From: Nitratireductor pacificus pht-3B
GTDB lineage: Bacteria; Pseudomonadota; Alphaproteobacteria; Rhizobiales; Rhizobiaceae
Assembly: GCF_000300335.1 (NCBI RefSeq)
Contig: NZ_AMRM01000025.1
Span: forward strand, 1-64,000
DNA length: 64,000 bases
Reading direction: 5' to 3'
How positions within the stretch are numbered: the first letter of the stretch is position 1; every line of letters starts with the position of its first letter. Shown here one piece after another: positions 50,717-60,221 of this stretch. Both the position numbers and the translations under genes were made by a program. The notes beneath the pieces were generated by a model. It did no database searches and was not told where the DNA came from. It saw only the letters and a program-made list of their open reading frames with translations.

Positions 50717-51961
50717 CTAACCGCGACGCGCAGCGCGCGTGGCAGCGACCTCGACAATGTGGTCGGTCATCCCTGCATAGACCTTCCTGGCGTCGAAACG
50801 CGTGTCGAAGATTTCCCGCCGCCGCGTCCGCGCCGCGGCGATCTCCGGGGCGGCCAGCACATCGCCGATCGCGGCGGCGAGCGAGGCGGGCGTGGCGTCG
50901 GCGATGCTGCGTCCCGCCGCCGTTTCGGCATAGAGGTTTTCGGCCTCGCCGGTCAGCGTCGCCACCTGATAGGTGCCGTAGGCCATGTATTCATAGACCT
51001 TGTTGGGCAGGCCCTGCGGCGCGTTCTTCGCATAGGGCAAAAGGCCGACATCGGATGCGCCGAGGAGTGCTGCGACCTCGTCCGGGCCGAGCCAGCCGGG
51101 CAAAACGGTATTGGGCAGCGCTTCGAAGGCGCGCTTCAGTTCGGGGCGCTCGGAGGCGTTTCCGGCGAGCACGAAGACAATGTCCCGGCGGTCGGTCAGG
51201 CGGCGCGCCGTCTCAAGCACGAGTTCCAGATCGTAGGTGGCGCCCCAGGAACCGACGAAGGAGACGATACGCTGCCCCTGCCCGACGCCCAACCTTTCGA
51301 GTACGCCGGCCGTCTCCGCCGCGGACGCATCCGGCGGACGCAGGAAGCCCAGCGGAAACACGCGGTCCAGCTCCGTCCGCCTGCGCGCACCCTTCGCCTG
51401 CCCCCAGTTCAGATACTCTTCCGAGATGCCGATCAGCGAATCCGCATGTCCGCAGGCAAACCTCGCCTGCCGGTCGAGAGGCATCACGCCGAGGCGGACG
51501 AAAGGCCGGAGAAGCGGCGGCATGAAGTCGGCGAAGAAATCCGGCCAGAGGTCGCGGATCGACAGGATCGTCGGAATTTCTGCCCTTCGCCCAAAACCGA
51601 TGGCGGCGCTGGCCGCGTCCGTGGTCGGCAGGTCGGCGACGATGACATCCGGCAGGCGCGCGGCTCTTTCCGCGGCGCGCAGGAATTCCCGCGCGAATCT
51701 GCGGTTGTGCAGCAGGCGGCGCAGGCCGATGTTGCGCCTGTAGCCCGGCGCGGGGAGAACCTCGATCGCCAGATGATCGCCCGGCTCGAGACGGCCGGCA
51801 CTGCGCTGGCGCCGCGAGTAATGGTTGAAGGTCGAGGTAAACCAGGTGGTTTCGTGACCCGCCGCAGCCAGCGTCGCCGACAGCATGCCGGCCCGCAGGA
51901 GGCGCGGGCTTCCCGGGTCCGTCGGCAGCGGCTCCAGATCCCGCACGATCCATATCCTCAT
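50717..51961 (-). CDS. Glycosyltransferase family 4-like protein
   Basis: The protein has 414 residues and a GT-B fold. The N-terminal acceptor domain is seen in LLRAGMLSATLAAAGHETTWFTS and PDVIVADLPTTDAA. The C-terminal nucleotide-sugar domain has VSFVGSWGATYDLELVLETARRL, VFVLAGNA, LPGWLGPDEVAALLGASDVGLLPY and LPNKVYEYMAYG, where the EX7E region is partly changed. It likely adds a sugar to a surface polysaccharide. It is divergent from the export ABC genes and is the first polysaccharide gene met from this side. Confidence 0.85.
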   Translation of the reverse strand: MRIWIVRDLEPLPTDPGSPRLLRAGMLSATLAAAGHETTWFTSTFNHYSRRQRSAGRLEPGDHLAIEVLPAPGYRRNIGLRRLLHNRRFAREFLRAAERAARLPDVIVADLPTTDAASAAIGFGRRAEIPTILSIRDLWPDFFADFMPPLLRPFVRLGVMPLDRQARFACGHADSLIGISEEYLNWGQAKGARRRTELDRVFPLGFLRPPDASAAETAGVLERLGVGQGQRIVSFVGSWGATYDLELVLETARRLTDRRDIVFVLAGNASERPELKRAFEALPNTVLPGWLGPDEVAALLGASDVGLLPYAKNAPQGLPNKVYEYMAYGTYQVATLTGEAENLYAETAAGRSIADATPASLAAAIGDVLAAPEIAAARTRRREIFDTRFDARKVYAGMTDHIVEVAATRAARRG

Positions 51962-52205
51962 CGGCGGCGCGGGCCCTCACCCCTCGCCGATGACCCATTC
52001 CTCCTTGAAGGTCGATATTCTGGTTCCATCATCCGCTTTGTCGATGCCATCCGTTGCCGTGTTCTTTCTGCCCCGGACAGGCGCTGATATGCGGTGCCTG
52101 GGGACAGGGATTGCCTGGTTCGGCGACCCCCGAGAGAGGTTGCGGTGGCATCCTGTAACCGGTAAGCCTCTCGATGAAGAAGCATAGAGCAAGCTAACGG
52201 ACCCC

Positions 52206-52991
52206 ATGGCAATCTGGAAACGCATCCGGCCCTTTCTTTCCGGCGTCGTCCGCCTCTTCCACATCAGCTATCTCGAGGCGAAATCCGACCACAAGGGCAC
52301 CTATCTGGGGATCCTGTGGGTGCCGCTGTCCAGCCTCATCTTCACGTCCATGCTGGCCCTGATCTTCAGACATTCCGAAACCGTGCCGCTGGCTGACTTC
52401 TTCCTCTACGTTCTGGCGGGTTACGTCTTCTGGGGCTTCATCGCCTCCTCGATCACCGGAAGCACGGACGTCATTCAGGGGCGGCTCGAATTCGCGGTTC
52501 ACAACAACCTTTCCATGGCCGGCCTGTTTGGCAAGCTTCTCGTGGACAGGCTGTTCATCTATTTCATCAACCTCGCTCCGCTCGTTCTGTTAATCCTCAT
52601 CCTGCGGCCGGCTTACCTCGGACTCAGCCTCGCCCTGTTCGCACCCTTCATGATCGTGAGTATCATCACCTCCCTGGGCACCGCTTATCTCGTCAACATG
52701 GTGACGATTTTCTTCCCGGATTTCAAAATGACGTTCACGGTCGGAACGCGCTTCATGTTCTTCGCATCACCCGTTTTCTGGAGTGCGGCCGATGTCACCA
52801 GCGGACCACGTGCTTTCCTGATGAAGTATAATCCGGCCGCCTACTATCTCTCGCTTCCGCGCCAGGTCTTCGGCATCGAAGCGTTCAACCCGACGACATG
52901 GCTGGTGGTCGCGGCGGTCTCGATCGTCGTGTGCCTGGCGGGCTATCTGGCCTACCACCATTCGCAAGGCTTCGTAAGGAACCTGAAATAG
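52206..52991 (+). CDS. Polysaccharide export ABC permease (Wzm/KpsM-like)
   Basis: The protein has 261 residues and six transmembrane helices in the ABC-2 exporter pattern. The N-terminal amphipathic segment (LEAKSDHKGTYLGILWVPLSSL) is typical of O-antigen, capsule or teichoic acid exporters, as is the FASPVFWSAADV, LMKYNPAAYYLSLPRQVF region. It is followed after two bases by its ATPase. The pair should export a lipid-linked glycan containing the sugars made by the neighbouring genes. Confidence 0.9.
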   Translation: MAIWKRIRPFLSGVVRLFHISYLEAKSDHKGTYLGILWVPLSSLIFTSMLALIFRHSETVPLADFFLYVLAGYVFWGFIASSITGSTDVIQGRLEFAVHNNLSMAGLFGKLLVDRLFIYFINLAPLVLLILILRPAYLGLSLALFAPFMIVSIITSLGTAYLVNMVTIFFPDFKMTFTVGTRFMFFASPVFWSAADVTSGPRAFLMKYNPAAYYLSLPRQVFGIEAFNPTTWLVVAAVSIVVCLAGYLAYHHSQGFVRNLK

Positions 52992-52993
52992 CA

Positions 52994-53782
52994 ATGGCAA
53001 AGATCGAGATCGAGAACGTCAGCGTCAGCTATTTTCTGCGCAAGCAGGGCGATGTGTCGAAAAGCATTGAGCGCGGCGCCGTCGGCGCCCAGATCCTCAT
53101 CGGCCAGCGCTATCTGGAGATCGCAGCGCTGCGCAACATCTCGCTGTCGCTCAAAGACGGCGACCGCGTCGGACTGATCGGCATCAACGGTTCGGGCAAA
53201 TCAACCCTCCTCAAGCTCTGCGCCGGCGCCCTCGCGGCGCATGCGGGCCGGATAACGATCGAAGGGCGCGTGAGCCCGCAGTTCGCCCTGGGCTCGGGAA
53301 TGAAGGCCAGCCTCACGGGGCGTCAGAACACCGAGCTGAAATGCCTCTATATGAGGATACCGCAGCGGTCGATCGCCCGCCATGTGGAAGACGTGAAGCA
53401 ACTCTCCGGCCTCGGCGGATATTTCGAGCTGCCGATTCAAGCCTATTCCGCAGGCATGCGCTCGCGGCTGGTGATGAGTTTGCTGCGGCTTGTGCGCGGC
53501 GAGATTCTTGTCATGGACGAGTGGGTGAATGCCGCGGACCCTTCGCTCAGTGCGGCGATCGGTGGCCTTCAGGCCCAGCTTATAGAAAGGGCGAAGATCC
53601 TATTGCTCGCCAGCCATTCGCGACGCGTTCTCGAAGAATGGGTGGAAACGATCGTCTGGCTCGACCAAGGTGAGATTCGCGTTCAAGGGAAGGTGGGCGA
53701 CGTTTACCCCGAGTATCAGGAATGGATGAAGCAGCGAAAGACTGTCAAACCATCGAACGATGCGGCGGCGAAACCGAACTGA
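52994..53782 (+). CDS. Polysaccharide export ABC ATPase (Wzt/KpsT-like)
   Basis: The protein has 262 residues. It has Walker A (GINGSGKSTLLKL), the family-typical early loop (ALRNISLSLKDGDRVG), signature YSAGMRSRLVMSLL in place of LSGGQ as usual for this class, and Walker B (ILVMDEWVNAAD). There is no C-terminal carbohydrate-binding extension of the kind found in some Wzt proteins, so recognition of a capped glycan is not expected. The gene is paired with the permease. Confidence 0.9.
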   Translation: MAKIEIENVSVSYFLRKQGDVSKSIERGAVGAQILIGQRYLEIAALRNISLSLKDGDRVGLIGINGSGKSTLLKLCAGALAAHAGRITIEGRVSPQFALGSGMKASLTGRQNTELKCLYMRIPQRSIARHVEDVKQLSGLGGYFELPIQAYSAGMRSRLVMSLLRLVRGEILVMDEWVNAADPSLSAAIGGLQAQLIERAKILLLASHSRRVLEEWVETIVWLDQGEIRVQGKVGDVYPEYQEWMKQRKTVKPSNDAAAKPN

Positions 53783-53844
53783 ACGGCGAAACGGCGTCCG
53801 CCTCCGCACGCCGCTGGCCACACACCGGAAAGAGTTGAAGATCC

Positions 53845-54708
53845 ATGCGTTTCTCCGTGATCGTTCCGGTCTATCAGCATTGGCTTCTCGTGCCGAAGCT
53901 GCTTGCATGCCTGGAACGCCAGGAGTTCCCGCAGGATCGGTTCGAGACGCTCCTCGTCGACAACGGGTCGAGCGATGTGATCGTGCCGAAGGACATGCCT
54001 CCTCGAACGCACATTCTGCACTGCCCGAAGCCCGGCTCCTATGCGGCGCGCAATCATGGCGTCCGCGAGGCAAAAGGCGCCTTTTTGGCCTTCACGGACG
54101 CCGACTGCATGCCCTCGCCCCAATGGCTGCGGGCGCTGGCCGACGCGGCGGAACAAGGAACCGCCGGCGAGACCCTTCTGGCGGGATCGGTCGAGATCGT
54201 TCCGGTATCGCAGCGTCCCGGCCCCTGCGAGATATACGACATCGTCAAAGGCATTCCGCAGTCCCGCTATGTCGGACGCGGCTATGCGGCAACCGCAAAT
54301 CTCGCGGTGTCCAGGGCGGTGTTCGACGAGCTGAACGGCTTCGACGAGAGCCGCTTCTCGGGTGGCGATGCGGACTTCTGCCGGCGGGCGGGTAGCAAGG
54401 GCCACCCGATCCTCTATGTACCGGAGGCTCGAGTCGACCATCCGGCACGGGCGAGCTGGGCGGAAATCACGACCAAGGCCCGACGCGTCAAGGGAGGGCA
54501 GGTGATGGCCGGCGCGCCCGCACGCAAGCGTCAGTGGATGCTCGCCACCCTTCTGCCACCCGTCCGCGGCGCCTGGCATTTTCTGCGCGCCGACCGACAC
54601 TCGTTGAAGTACAGGTTCATCGCAATCGGCGTGCTGCTGCGGATATGGCTCGTCGAGGTGCACGAGCTTTGCCGCCTGCTGTTCGGCGGCGCGCCCGAGA
54701 GGCGTTGA
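53845..54708 (+). CDS. Glycosyltransferase family 2 protein
   Basis: The protein has 287 residues. The GT-A fold is shown by SVIVPVYQHWLLVPKLLACL, VDNGSSD, YAARNHGVREAKGAFLAFTDADCMP (with the metal-binding DxD as DAD) and NGFDESRFSGGDADFCRRA (the catalytic acidic motif). A C-terminal amphipathic segment may bind the membrane. It lies 62 bases after the export ATPase gene, in the same direction. Confidence 0.9.
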   Translation: MRFSVIVPVYQHWLLVPKLLACLERQEFPQDRFETLLVDNGSSDVIVPKDMPPRTHILHCPKPGSYAARNHGVREAKGAFLAFTDADCMPSPQWLRALADAAEQGTAGETLLAGSVEIVPVSQRPGPCEIYDIVKGIPQSRYVGRGYAATANLAVSRAVFDELNGFDESRFSGGDADFCRRAGSKGHPILYVPEARVDHPARASWAEITTKARRVKGGQVMAGAPARKRQWMLATLLPPVRGAWHFLRADRHSLKYRFIAIGVLLRIWLVEVHELCRLLFGGAPERR

Positions 54709-54759
54709 TCGCATGACGCCGCGACCGGAGAGCCACCGAATGTGCAGGAAAACCGAGTA

Positions 54760-57723
54760 ATGATCGATAATGCACGTATGCTCCGGTTTCACCGCGAAGG
54801 GCTACAGCGGGTCGCCAGGATCATCGACGGCAATCCGAACTACGACGCCCTCATGGGCGAAAAGCTGTCGGACAGCGAGCTCGCGCTCTTCGACGACACA
54901 CTCGGCATTGCGGAACGGCGCCGGCACGCGATCCAGATGGCCGGTTCGCGGGTAGGAACGCTGCCAATCAACATCATACGGCCGCGCTTCGAGGGCTTCG
55001 TGTGCGAAGGCCGATCGAGAAACAACCTACAGGAATTCGCCTTCTTCGACACCCTGCTCGGTGGTATCGTTCCCAAGCTCGCAAGCCAGAACTATTCGTT
55101 CTGCCACCGCTATTCCTGCACGTCCCTTTCAGCTCCGCAGCAGGCGGCGCTCGATGCCGTGATCGACGATATCCGTTCGTTCTACAGATCCCATACTGCG
55201 ATCACGGCAAGTCTCGTTCGCCAGCAAATCCTCTACAGCCGCTCCTTTCTCGGCTTCCTGATCGCTTTCACCGACAAGAAGGCAGTCGCGCCGGCGGCTC
55301 TCGTGCAGGCGAACGATCACTCGCCTGTTCGCGTCGCCCTTTCGATGATCATGAAGGGGATGGACGTTCCACGCATCTACCTGCAGCACGCGGAAGTCTC
55401 GCAGCATTTTCCGCCGCTGGATTTCGACCATAGCGTGCTGCGCAACGCGCAATCGCTTGACGTCTACCGGCAGATCGGTCCGGTGGAGGGTGAAACATAT
55501 GTCATCTCTCGTCATGGCGACGCATTCGCCCGGCAGCGGCTTGCGCGATCCCGCGGCGATCGAGCATCTGTCGTCATCTATCCCACATCGACGGTGCGCG
55601 CCGACGAGTTGCGGCAAACGATCGACATCCTGCATGCCAACCCGGCGATCGAGAGAATCCTGATCAAGCAGCATCCCGGCGCGCGACGACCGCTCAAGGA
55701 CCAGATCGACACGGCCTACACCACCCTGATCGATACGATCCCCGATTGGGATCATGTGGCGCTCGTGGGCAATTCTTCCGTGGCCATGGAGCTTTTGCAT
55801 CGTGGCATCCCGGTCTACCAGAATTTCGACTTCGACCCGGTCGACCGGGACTATTACGGGTTCGTGAAGGATGGTGTCACGATCGAGGTTGACCGGCGGA
55901 TGCTGGCCGAGGCGTTCTGGCGTCCGTACGAACTGAGCGAAACCTGGCTGGAGCGCTATGCGCGGTGGGATCCGACCGCCGACGAAACGCATGGAGAGGA
56001 GAAAGCCAAGTTCATCCAGGCGATGCGCAGCCTGGCGGGCGGGCATGCGGTCGGTTCCTCCTTCCGCAAACACCTCCCGCCGATGCCTGCCTTCGGCCGA
56101 AGCCGTGAGCGAATCAAAGGGTTTGTCAAACCGGCGCTGATCAGGCTGATCAACGCGAACCAGGGGCTTGTCTCCCGGGCGATGACGTTCCTCGTATCCA
56201 ACACCGATCTGAAAATCGGCCACACCAGCGGCCGGGCCGCTTCGGTGATGTTCATCGAGCGAACGCTGAGCGATCTGAACGATCCGGCCGATTGGCTCCT
56301 CCTGAACGAAAAGATCCGGGCTTTCCCAGCGGTCGACGTGATCCTGGCCATCGAAGAGATGTTCCAGAAGCGCAACCCAGCCTTGAAAACGATCTTCGAG
56401 GGATTGTCGCGCTGGCCATTCGGCGCATCCGCCGGCACCTGGGCCTATCTGAAGAAACTCGACCTGGCAAATCTGGCGCCGGACCGGGAGGAGCTCGACG
56501 CGATCGCCGCGTCGATCTACCGCCTGGAAGGCGACAAGGAATTGATGCGGCATCTCGAACGCTCGCTGCTGTCGACCATACTGCGCTTCGGCACGGTCGA
56601 ACAGCTCGATGCGTTCTGGACGAACGCCTCCGTCTTTCATCCAGGCAACCTCCCCGTCAACAAGCAGATCGACGTGCTTCGGAAGCTGCGCCGATCGGGC
56701 GCGGATGCGGCGGAAGTCGAGCGGATGCGTGCCGTGTTCGATAAGCGCGCCTCCCCCTTCGACCGGCTCAAATTCGACAACATGGACGCCCTCGACCGCA
56801 ATGCCTCCGGGGAATGGAACCATCTTCAAGCGGAGGAGCGGTTTTCGCAGGTGGCGCCGCGCGGCGTGGCGGAGGAGTTCGCCGCCTCCGTCAAGCCGGC
56901 CTATGACGCGCTACGTCCCCGCATGCGCTTCATGGATACGCGCACGAACGCGGCGGAGGCCGATCAGCTGCTATCATTGGCGCGGGACGCGCTTCGCCAC
57001 GGCCAGGCCTTTTCCCTCATTCGTCTCAGCGACGGCGAGGGCTACCTGTTCCCGGACGGCCCCTTTTTCGATGCCTCCGACGCGGCCAACCGCGAGCGCC
57101 ATTGGTGGGGCGTGGAGCTTACCGCCGATCTGCGCGCGGCGATCCGCGAGGGAGCCCGCGCCGCCGTGGCCGAAGCCGACGTCGTCGGCATTCCCTCGGT
57201 GTATCGTTTCATCAGGGATCATACCGATTCGAGCCGGTCCCTGGCGCTGTCGATACAGGGCCGCGGGCTGCTCCAGGTTCTCGACGGCGTGGCGCCTCTG
57301 CTCTCCGCAAGCGCCTCGATAGCCGAGGACAAGGTGAACGTCTCAGCCTTTGGCGATATGGAGACCGTCAAGCCGTTGATCGATCTGGCCGGCAGGGTCG
57401 TCGTCGTCGGCAGCGTGCGACGGGAAAGCCTGCCACCGGCGCTCCGCGAAGCACGCAAGGTCGAACTCGTCGCCATACCGACCCATCACAAGACTTCTCT
57501 CAACGAGAAGTATCACGGCGGCGATGAATCCTTGCCTTTCGTCTACCCTGCCCTGCTTGGCGAACTCGACGCACTGTCCCGGCCGGGCGACCTGGTGCTC
57601 GTCGCGGGCGGCATCATCGGAAAAATATTCGCAGGTCACGCGCGTCGCCAGGGAGCGGTGGCACTCGATATCGGCAGCGTGCTCGATGATTGGGCTCAGG
57701 ACGGCATGCCGACAATGCGATAG
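54760..57723 (+). CDS. Large two-domain putative glycosyltransferase (GT-B plus GT-D-like)
   Basis: The protein has 987 residues from the ATG at 54760; a GTG six codons upstream is an alternative. Residues about 1-430 resemble GT-B transferases of the capsule/CDP-glycerol/polysialyltransferase type, with IYLQHAEVS, KQHP at 303-306 and GNSS at 337-340. HP and SS motifs of this kind mark bacterial sialyltransferases. Residues about 430-735 form a helical linker with no known family. Residues about 735-987 resemble GT-D-fold enzymes: SLIRLSDGEGY has Asp758-Gly-Glu760, followed by VVGIPSVYRFI and VVVVGSVRRESLPP. Beside the pse genes, it is a good candidate for a pseudaminyl- or other capsule transferase. 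No exact homologue is recalled. Confidence 0.65.
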   Translation: MIDNARMLRFHREGLQRVARIIDGNPNYDALMGEKLSDSELALFDDTLGIAERRRHAIQMAGSRVGTLPINIIRPRFEGFVCEGRSRNNLQEFAFFDTLLGGIVPKLASQNYSFCHRYSCTSLSAPQQAALDAVIDDIRSFYRSHTAITASLVRQQILYSRSFLGFLIAFTDKKAVAPAALVQANDHSPVRVALSMIMKGMDVPRIYLQHAEVSQHFPPLDFDHSVLRNAQSLDVYRQIGPVEGETYVISRHGDAFARQRLARSRGDRASVVIYPTSTVRADELRQTIDILHANPAIERILIKQHPGARRPLKDQIDTAYTTLIDTIPDWDHVALVGNSSVAMELLHRGIPVYQNFDFDPVDRDYYGFVKDGVTIEVDRRMLAEAFWRPYELSETWLERYARWDPTADETHGEEKAKFIQAMRSLAGGHAVGSSFRKHLPPMPAFGRSRERIKGFVKPALIRLINANQGLVSRAMTFLVSNTDLKIGHTSGRAASVMFIERTLSDLNDPADWLLLNEKIRAFPAVDVILAIEEMFQKRNPALKTIFEGLSRWPFGASAGTWAYLKKLDLANLAPDREELDAIAASIYRLEGDKELMRHLERSLLSTILRFGTVEQLDAFWTNASVFHPGNLPVNKQIDVLRKLRRSGADAAEVERMRAVFDKRASPFDRLKFDNMDALDRNASGEWNHLQAEERFSQVAPRGVAEEFAASVKPAYDALRPRMRFMDTRTNAAEADQLLSLARDALRHGQAFSLIRLSDGEGYLFPDGPFFDASDAANRERHWWGVELTADLRAAIREGARAAVAEADVVGIPSVYRFIRDHTDSSRSLALSIQGRGLLQVLDGVAPLLSASASIAEDKVNVSAFGDMETVKPLIDLAGRVVVVGSVRRESLPPALREARKVELVAIPTHHKTSLNEKYHGGDESLPFVYPALLGELDALSRPGDLVLVAGGIIGKIFAGHARRQGAVALDIGSVLDDWAQDGMPTMR

Positions 57724-57753
57724 TACAGGAGCCTATCCGAAAAGCTCGGCAAG

Positions 57754-57774
57754 CCGCGCCTCGCCCCGGCGCGG
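57754..57774. terminator. Hairpin between convergent polysaccharide and pse operons
   Basis: A 7-base stem (CCGCGCC / GGCGCGG) with a 7-base loop lies in the 53-base gap between the converging 987-residue protein gene and pseI. There is no T tract. It may stop transcription in both directions. Confidence 0.4.
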
Positions 57775-57776
57775 AA

Positions 57777-58823
57777 TCACGACATCACGATGTCCCAGCT
57801 TGCCGGAGTGCCGGCTTTCAGCTCGCGGCTGGCGCGCTTGCCGAGAAGCATCTCGAAATGCTTCGGTGCCAAGCCATGCCCCGGTCGCACGATGCGTAGA
57901 TTCTCAGCCGTCAGTTCCTCGCCGGCTTCAACGTCGCGCGCGATGTAAATCGAACGGCGGAAGACCAGCGATTTTTCCTCGACCTTGGTCGGCCCATAGG
58001 CAACCATACCCAGAGACTGCCATGCGCGCTCGGTTTCCGTCACAAGCGAAGCCATTTCCGCGGGCTCCAGTGAGAAGGTGCTGTCGACGCCCCCGTCGGC
58101 CCGGCTGAGCGTAAAATGCTTCTCCACCACGGTTGCTCCAAGCGCGACCGCGGCCACCGCGACGCCGACACCCATGGTGTGGTCGGAAAGACCGATCTCG
58201 CAACCGAACAGCTCGCGCATATGAGGTATGGTCAGGACATTGGTGTTCTCAGGCGTCGCCGGATAGGTGCTCGTGCATTTCAGCAGGACGAGATCCTGAC
58301 AGCCGGCCCCACGCGCTGCCTCTACCGCCTCATCCAGTTCCGCCAGGCTCGCCATCCCGGTGGAGATAATCATCGGCTTGCCGGTGGCTGCGACCTTGCG
58401 GATCAATGGTAGGTGAATGTTCTCGAAGGAAGCGATCTTGTAGGCGGGAACATCGAGTTCCTCGAGAAAATCGACCGCCGTCTCGTCGAATGGCGTGCTG
58501 AAGCACAGCATGCCGTGTTCCCTGGCGCGCCGCATGATCGGCTCGTGCCAATCCCAAGGCGTGTGGGCGTCATTGTAGAGATCGTGAAGGTTCCTACCGG
58601 TCCAAAGGCTTTCCTTGTCCTTGATATCGAATTCTCCGCCGCGAACGTCGAGCGTGATCGTGTCGGCCGTGTATGTCTGCAGCTTCAAGGCATGAGCGCC
58701 GGTGGCAGCGGCGGCATCGACGATCTCCAGGGCTCGATCGAGCGACTGATTGTGGTTGCCCGACATCTCGGCGATCACGAAAGGGGCAGCATCGCGACCG
58801 ATCTTGCGATTTCCGATAAACAT
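57777..58823 (-). CDS. pseI: Pseudaminic acid synthase PseI
   Basis: The protein has 348 residues and belongs to the NeuB family. A TIM barrel at the N terminus has FVIAEMSGNHNQSLDRALEIVD, KLQTYTADTITLD (the Thr-Ile-Thr-Leu form seen in PseI rather than NeuB), SFENIHLPLIRKVA, LLKCTSTYP and LSDHTMG. The C-terminal SAF-type antifreeze-like domain has FRRSIYIARDVEAGEELT. It condenses 6-deoxy-AltdiNAc with phosphoenolpyruvate to give pseudaminic acid. It is the last gene of the minus-strand pse unit and lies after a 261-base gap. Confidence 0.9.
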   Translation of the reverse strand: MFIGNRKIGRDAAPFVIAEMSGNHNQSLDRALEIVDAAAATGAHALKLQTYTADTITLDVRGGEFDIKDKESLWTGRNLHDLYNDAHTPWDWHEPIMRRAREHGMLCFSTPFDETAVDFLEELDVPAYKIASFENIHLPLIRKVAATGKPMIISTGMASLAELDEAVEAARGAGCQDLVLLKCTSTYPATPENTNVLTIPHMRELFGCEIGLSDHTMGVGVAVAAVALGATVVEKHFTLSRADGGVDSTFSLEPAEMASLVTETERAWQSLGMVAYGPTKVEEKSLVFRRSIYIARDVEAGEELTAENLRIVRPGHGLAPKHFEMLLGKRASRELKAGTPASWDIVMS

Positions 58824-58896
58824 ATTTCACCTTCCGCTACAGATTGGTTTAGGCGCCGATTCTACTTCGCCGTTCTTGGGAATTTTCGAGGCGGAA

Positions 58897-59040
58897 CTAT
58901 GCCTCGCGTGGGAAACTCCAGACCGCGCCGATGCGCCACAGCCGTTCGATCATCTCGTGCCTCAGGAGGCTGACCACCATTCGCGCGCGGAAGTGCTCAC
59001 GGCCGCCCCTCTCGAAATCGTGCTTCCAAAAGATCGGCAT
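58897..59040 (-). CDS. Short unassigned ORF between pseG and pseI
   Basis: The ORF has 47 residues from an ATG at 59040, with GAAAGGTG about 11 bases upstream. The translation is rich in Arg and Trp (MPIFWKHDFERGG, VVSLLRHEMIERLWRIGAVW) and matches nothing I know. It occupies the place where a pseH acetyltransferase gene might be expected, but it is far too short for one. It may be a small real gene or chance. Confidence 0.25.
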   Translation of the reverse strand: MPIFWKHDFERGGREHFRARMVVSLLRHEMIERLWRIGAVWSFPREA

Positions 59041-59084
59041 AGGCACAAAACACCTTTCTCAAGCGCGCGAGAAGAGGGATATCA

Positions 59085-60221
59085 TCACAGAGAACGCTCC
59101 TGAACCTTCTCTGCGGAATTCATGGCTTCCATCACAGCATTCACGACCCGTTCGACGCCTCGTCCATCCACCACGCCAAGGCACCTCGCCGACCAAGCGC
59201 CATCGAGTCCCGTCGTCGCCAGTTCTTCCAGAGCTCGGCCGATCTCGGCGGCGCCGACCTCGTTGCAATGTCCGAGCCAGATCACGAAACCGCTTCGCGC
59301 AAGCTCGTTGGCGATCGGGCGCTGGTTCTCGGCGAGGCTCACCACGAGAGACGGCAGGCCAAGGCACAGTCGCTCCCAGCTGGTCGCTCCCGCCGCGCCG
59401 ATCGCCAGGTCGGCCTCCAGCATGAGGGGCGCCAGGCTCGGCAGACGCTCGTGAAGCCGCAGGCGCGCGTGATTTTCCGCCAGCGTGGCCACCTGCGCGT
59501 AATGCGGCGCCGAGGCCGAAAGCACGATATCGGCGGACATCTCTGGCCGATCCAGCGCCAGAAGCGCTTCGACCGTCTGCAGGGTCAATCCGTCCTTGTC
59601 CACGCCGCCGAAGGAGACAAGGAGCCGGCGCAATGATCCCTCCCTCAACGCCGCACGGGGCCGCAACCGCGCATAATCGGGTTGAAGCAAGGCATATGAC
59701 GGCCCGAGAAGGAGTTTGCAGGCTTCGGGAGCCTTGCCCGCATAGCGCTCGTCGCGCAGCGCCACCAGGTTCTGGTCGAGCAGGAGGTCGCAATCATGCG
59801 CGCGATCGGCGAGATCGTCGATCACCATGATTGCATCAGCCTGATCGCGAAGGCGGCTCTCCCAGCGCGCATCGATGCCGTAGTGGTCGACGATCAGCCA
59901 GTCCGGACGGAAATCGTCGAGCGCCGCCAGCGTCTCGTCCGCGTCTCGCCGCCAATCGACGGCAAGCCAGGAAGCGTGCGCCGGCCCGTCGGCGGCCGCC
60001 TGCTCCCCCGGTCGCGGAGCCGCGAGGCGGCGCAGCGCAAAACCGCGCTCCTCGATCAATACACCGAGCTCTCCCTCGTGTTGGCGACAGACAAAGCGTA
60101 TGTCGGCGCCCTTCTCGCGCAGCGCCTCGGCCAGCGTCAGGCAACGCATCACGTGCCCCGTGCCGATGGCCAGGGATGCATCGGCGCGGAAGGCGATCCT
60201 AATTTTCTCCGCAATCTTCAT
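59085..60221 (-). CDS. pseG: PseG, UDP-sugar hydrolase of the pseudaminic acid pathway
   Basis: The protein has 378 residues from the ATG at 60221, which overlaps the pseF stop by four bases; the in-frame extension to 60353 lies inside pseF. It has a GT-B fold with IGTGHVMRCLTLAEAL (catalytic His), WLIVDHYGIDARWE, VIDDLADRAHDCDLLLDQNL, LVSFGGVDKDG and GAAGATSWERLCLGLPSLV. It removes UDP from UDP-2,4-diacetamido-altrose. It is longer than the Campylobacter enzyme (274 residues). There is no fused acetyltransferase domain. Confidence 0.88.
   Translation of the reverse strand: MKIAEKIRIAFRADASLAIGTGHVMRCLTLAEALREKGADIRFVCRQHEGELGVLIEERGFALRRLAAPRPGEQAAADGPAHASWLAVDWRRDADETLAALDDFRPDWLIVDHYGIDARWESRLRDQADAIMVIDDLADRAHDCDLLLDQNLVALRDERYAGKAPEACKLLLGPSYALLQPDYARLRPRAALREGSLRRLLVSFGGVDKDGLTLQTVEALLALDRPEMSADIVLSASAPHYAQVATLAENHARLRLHERLPSLAPLMLEADLAIGAAGATSWERLCLGLPSLVVSLAENQRPIANELARSGFVIWLGHCNEVGAAEIGRALEELATTGLDGAWSARCLGVVDGRGVERVVNAVMEAMNSAEKVQERSL

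Noticed and set aside
58824-59084. Possible pseH remnant in the pseG-pseI gap
   Set aside because: No frame on the minus strand shows GNAT motifs, and the longest candidate is 47 residues. I kept it only as a low-confidence ORF.
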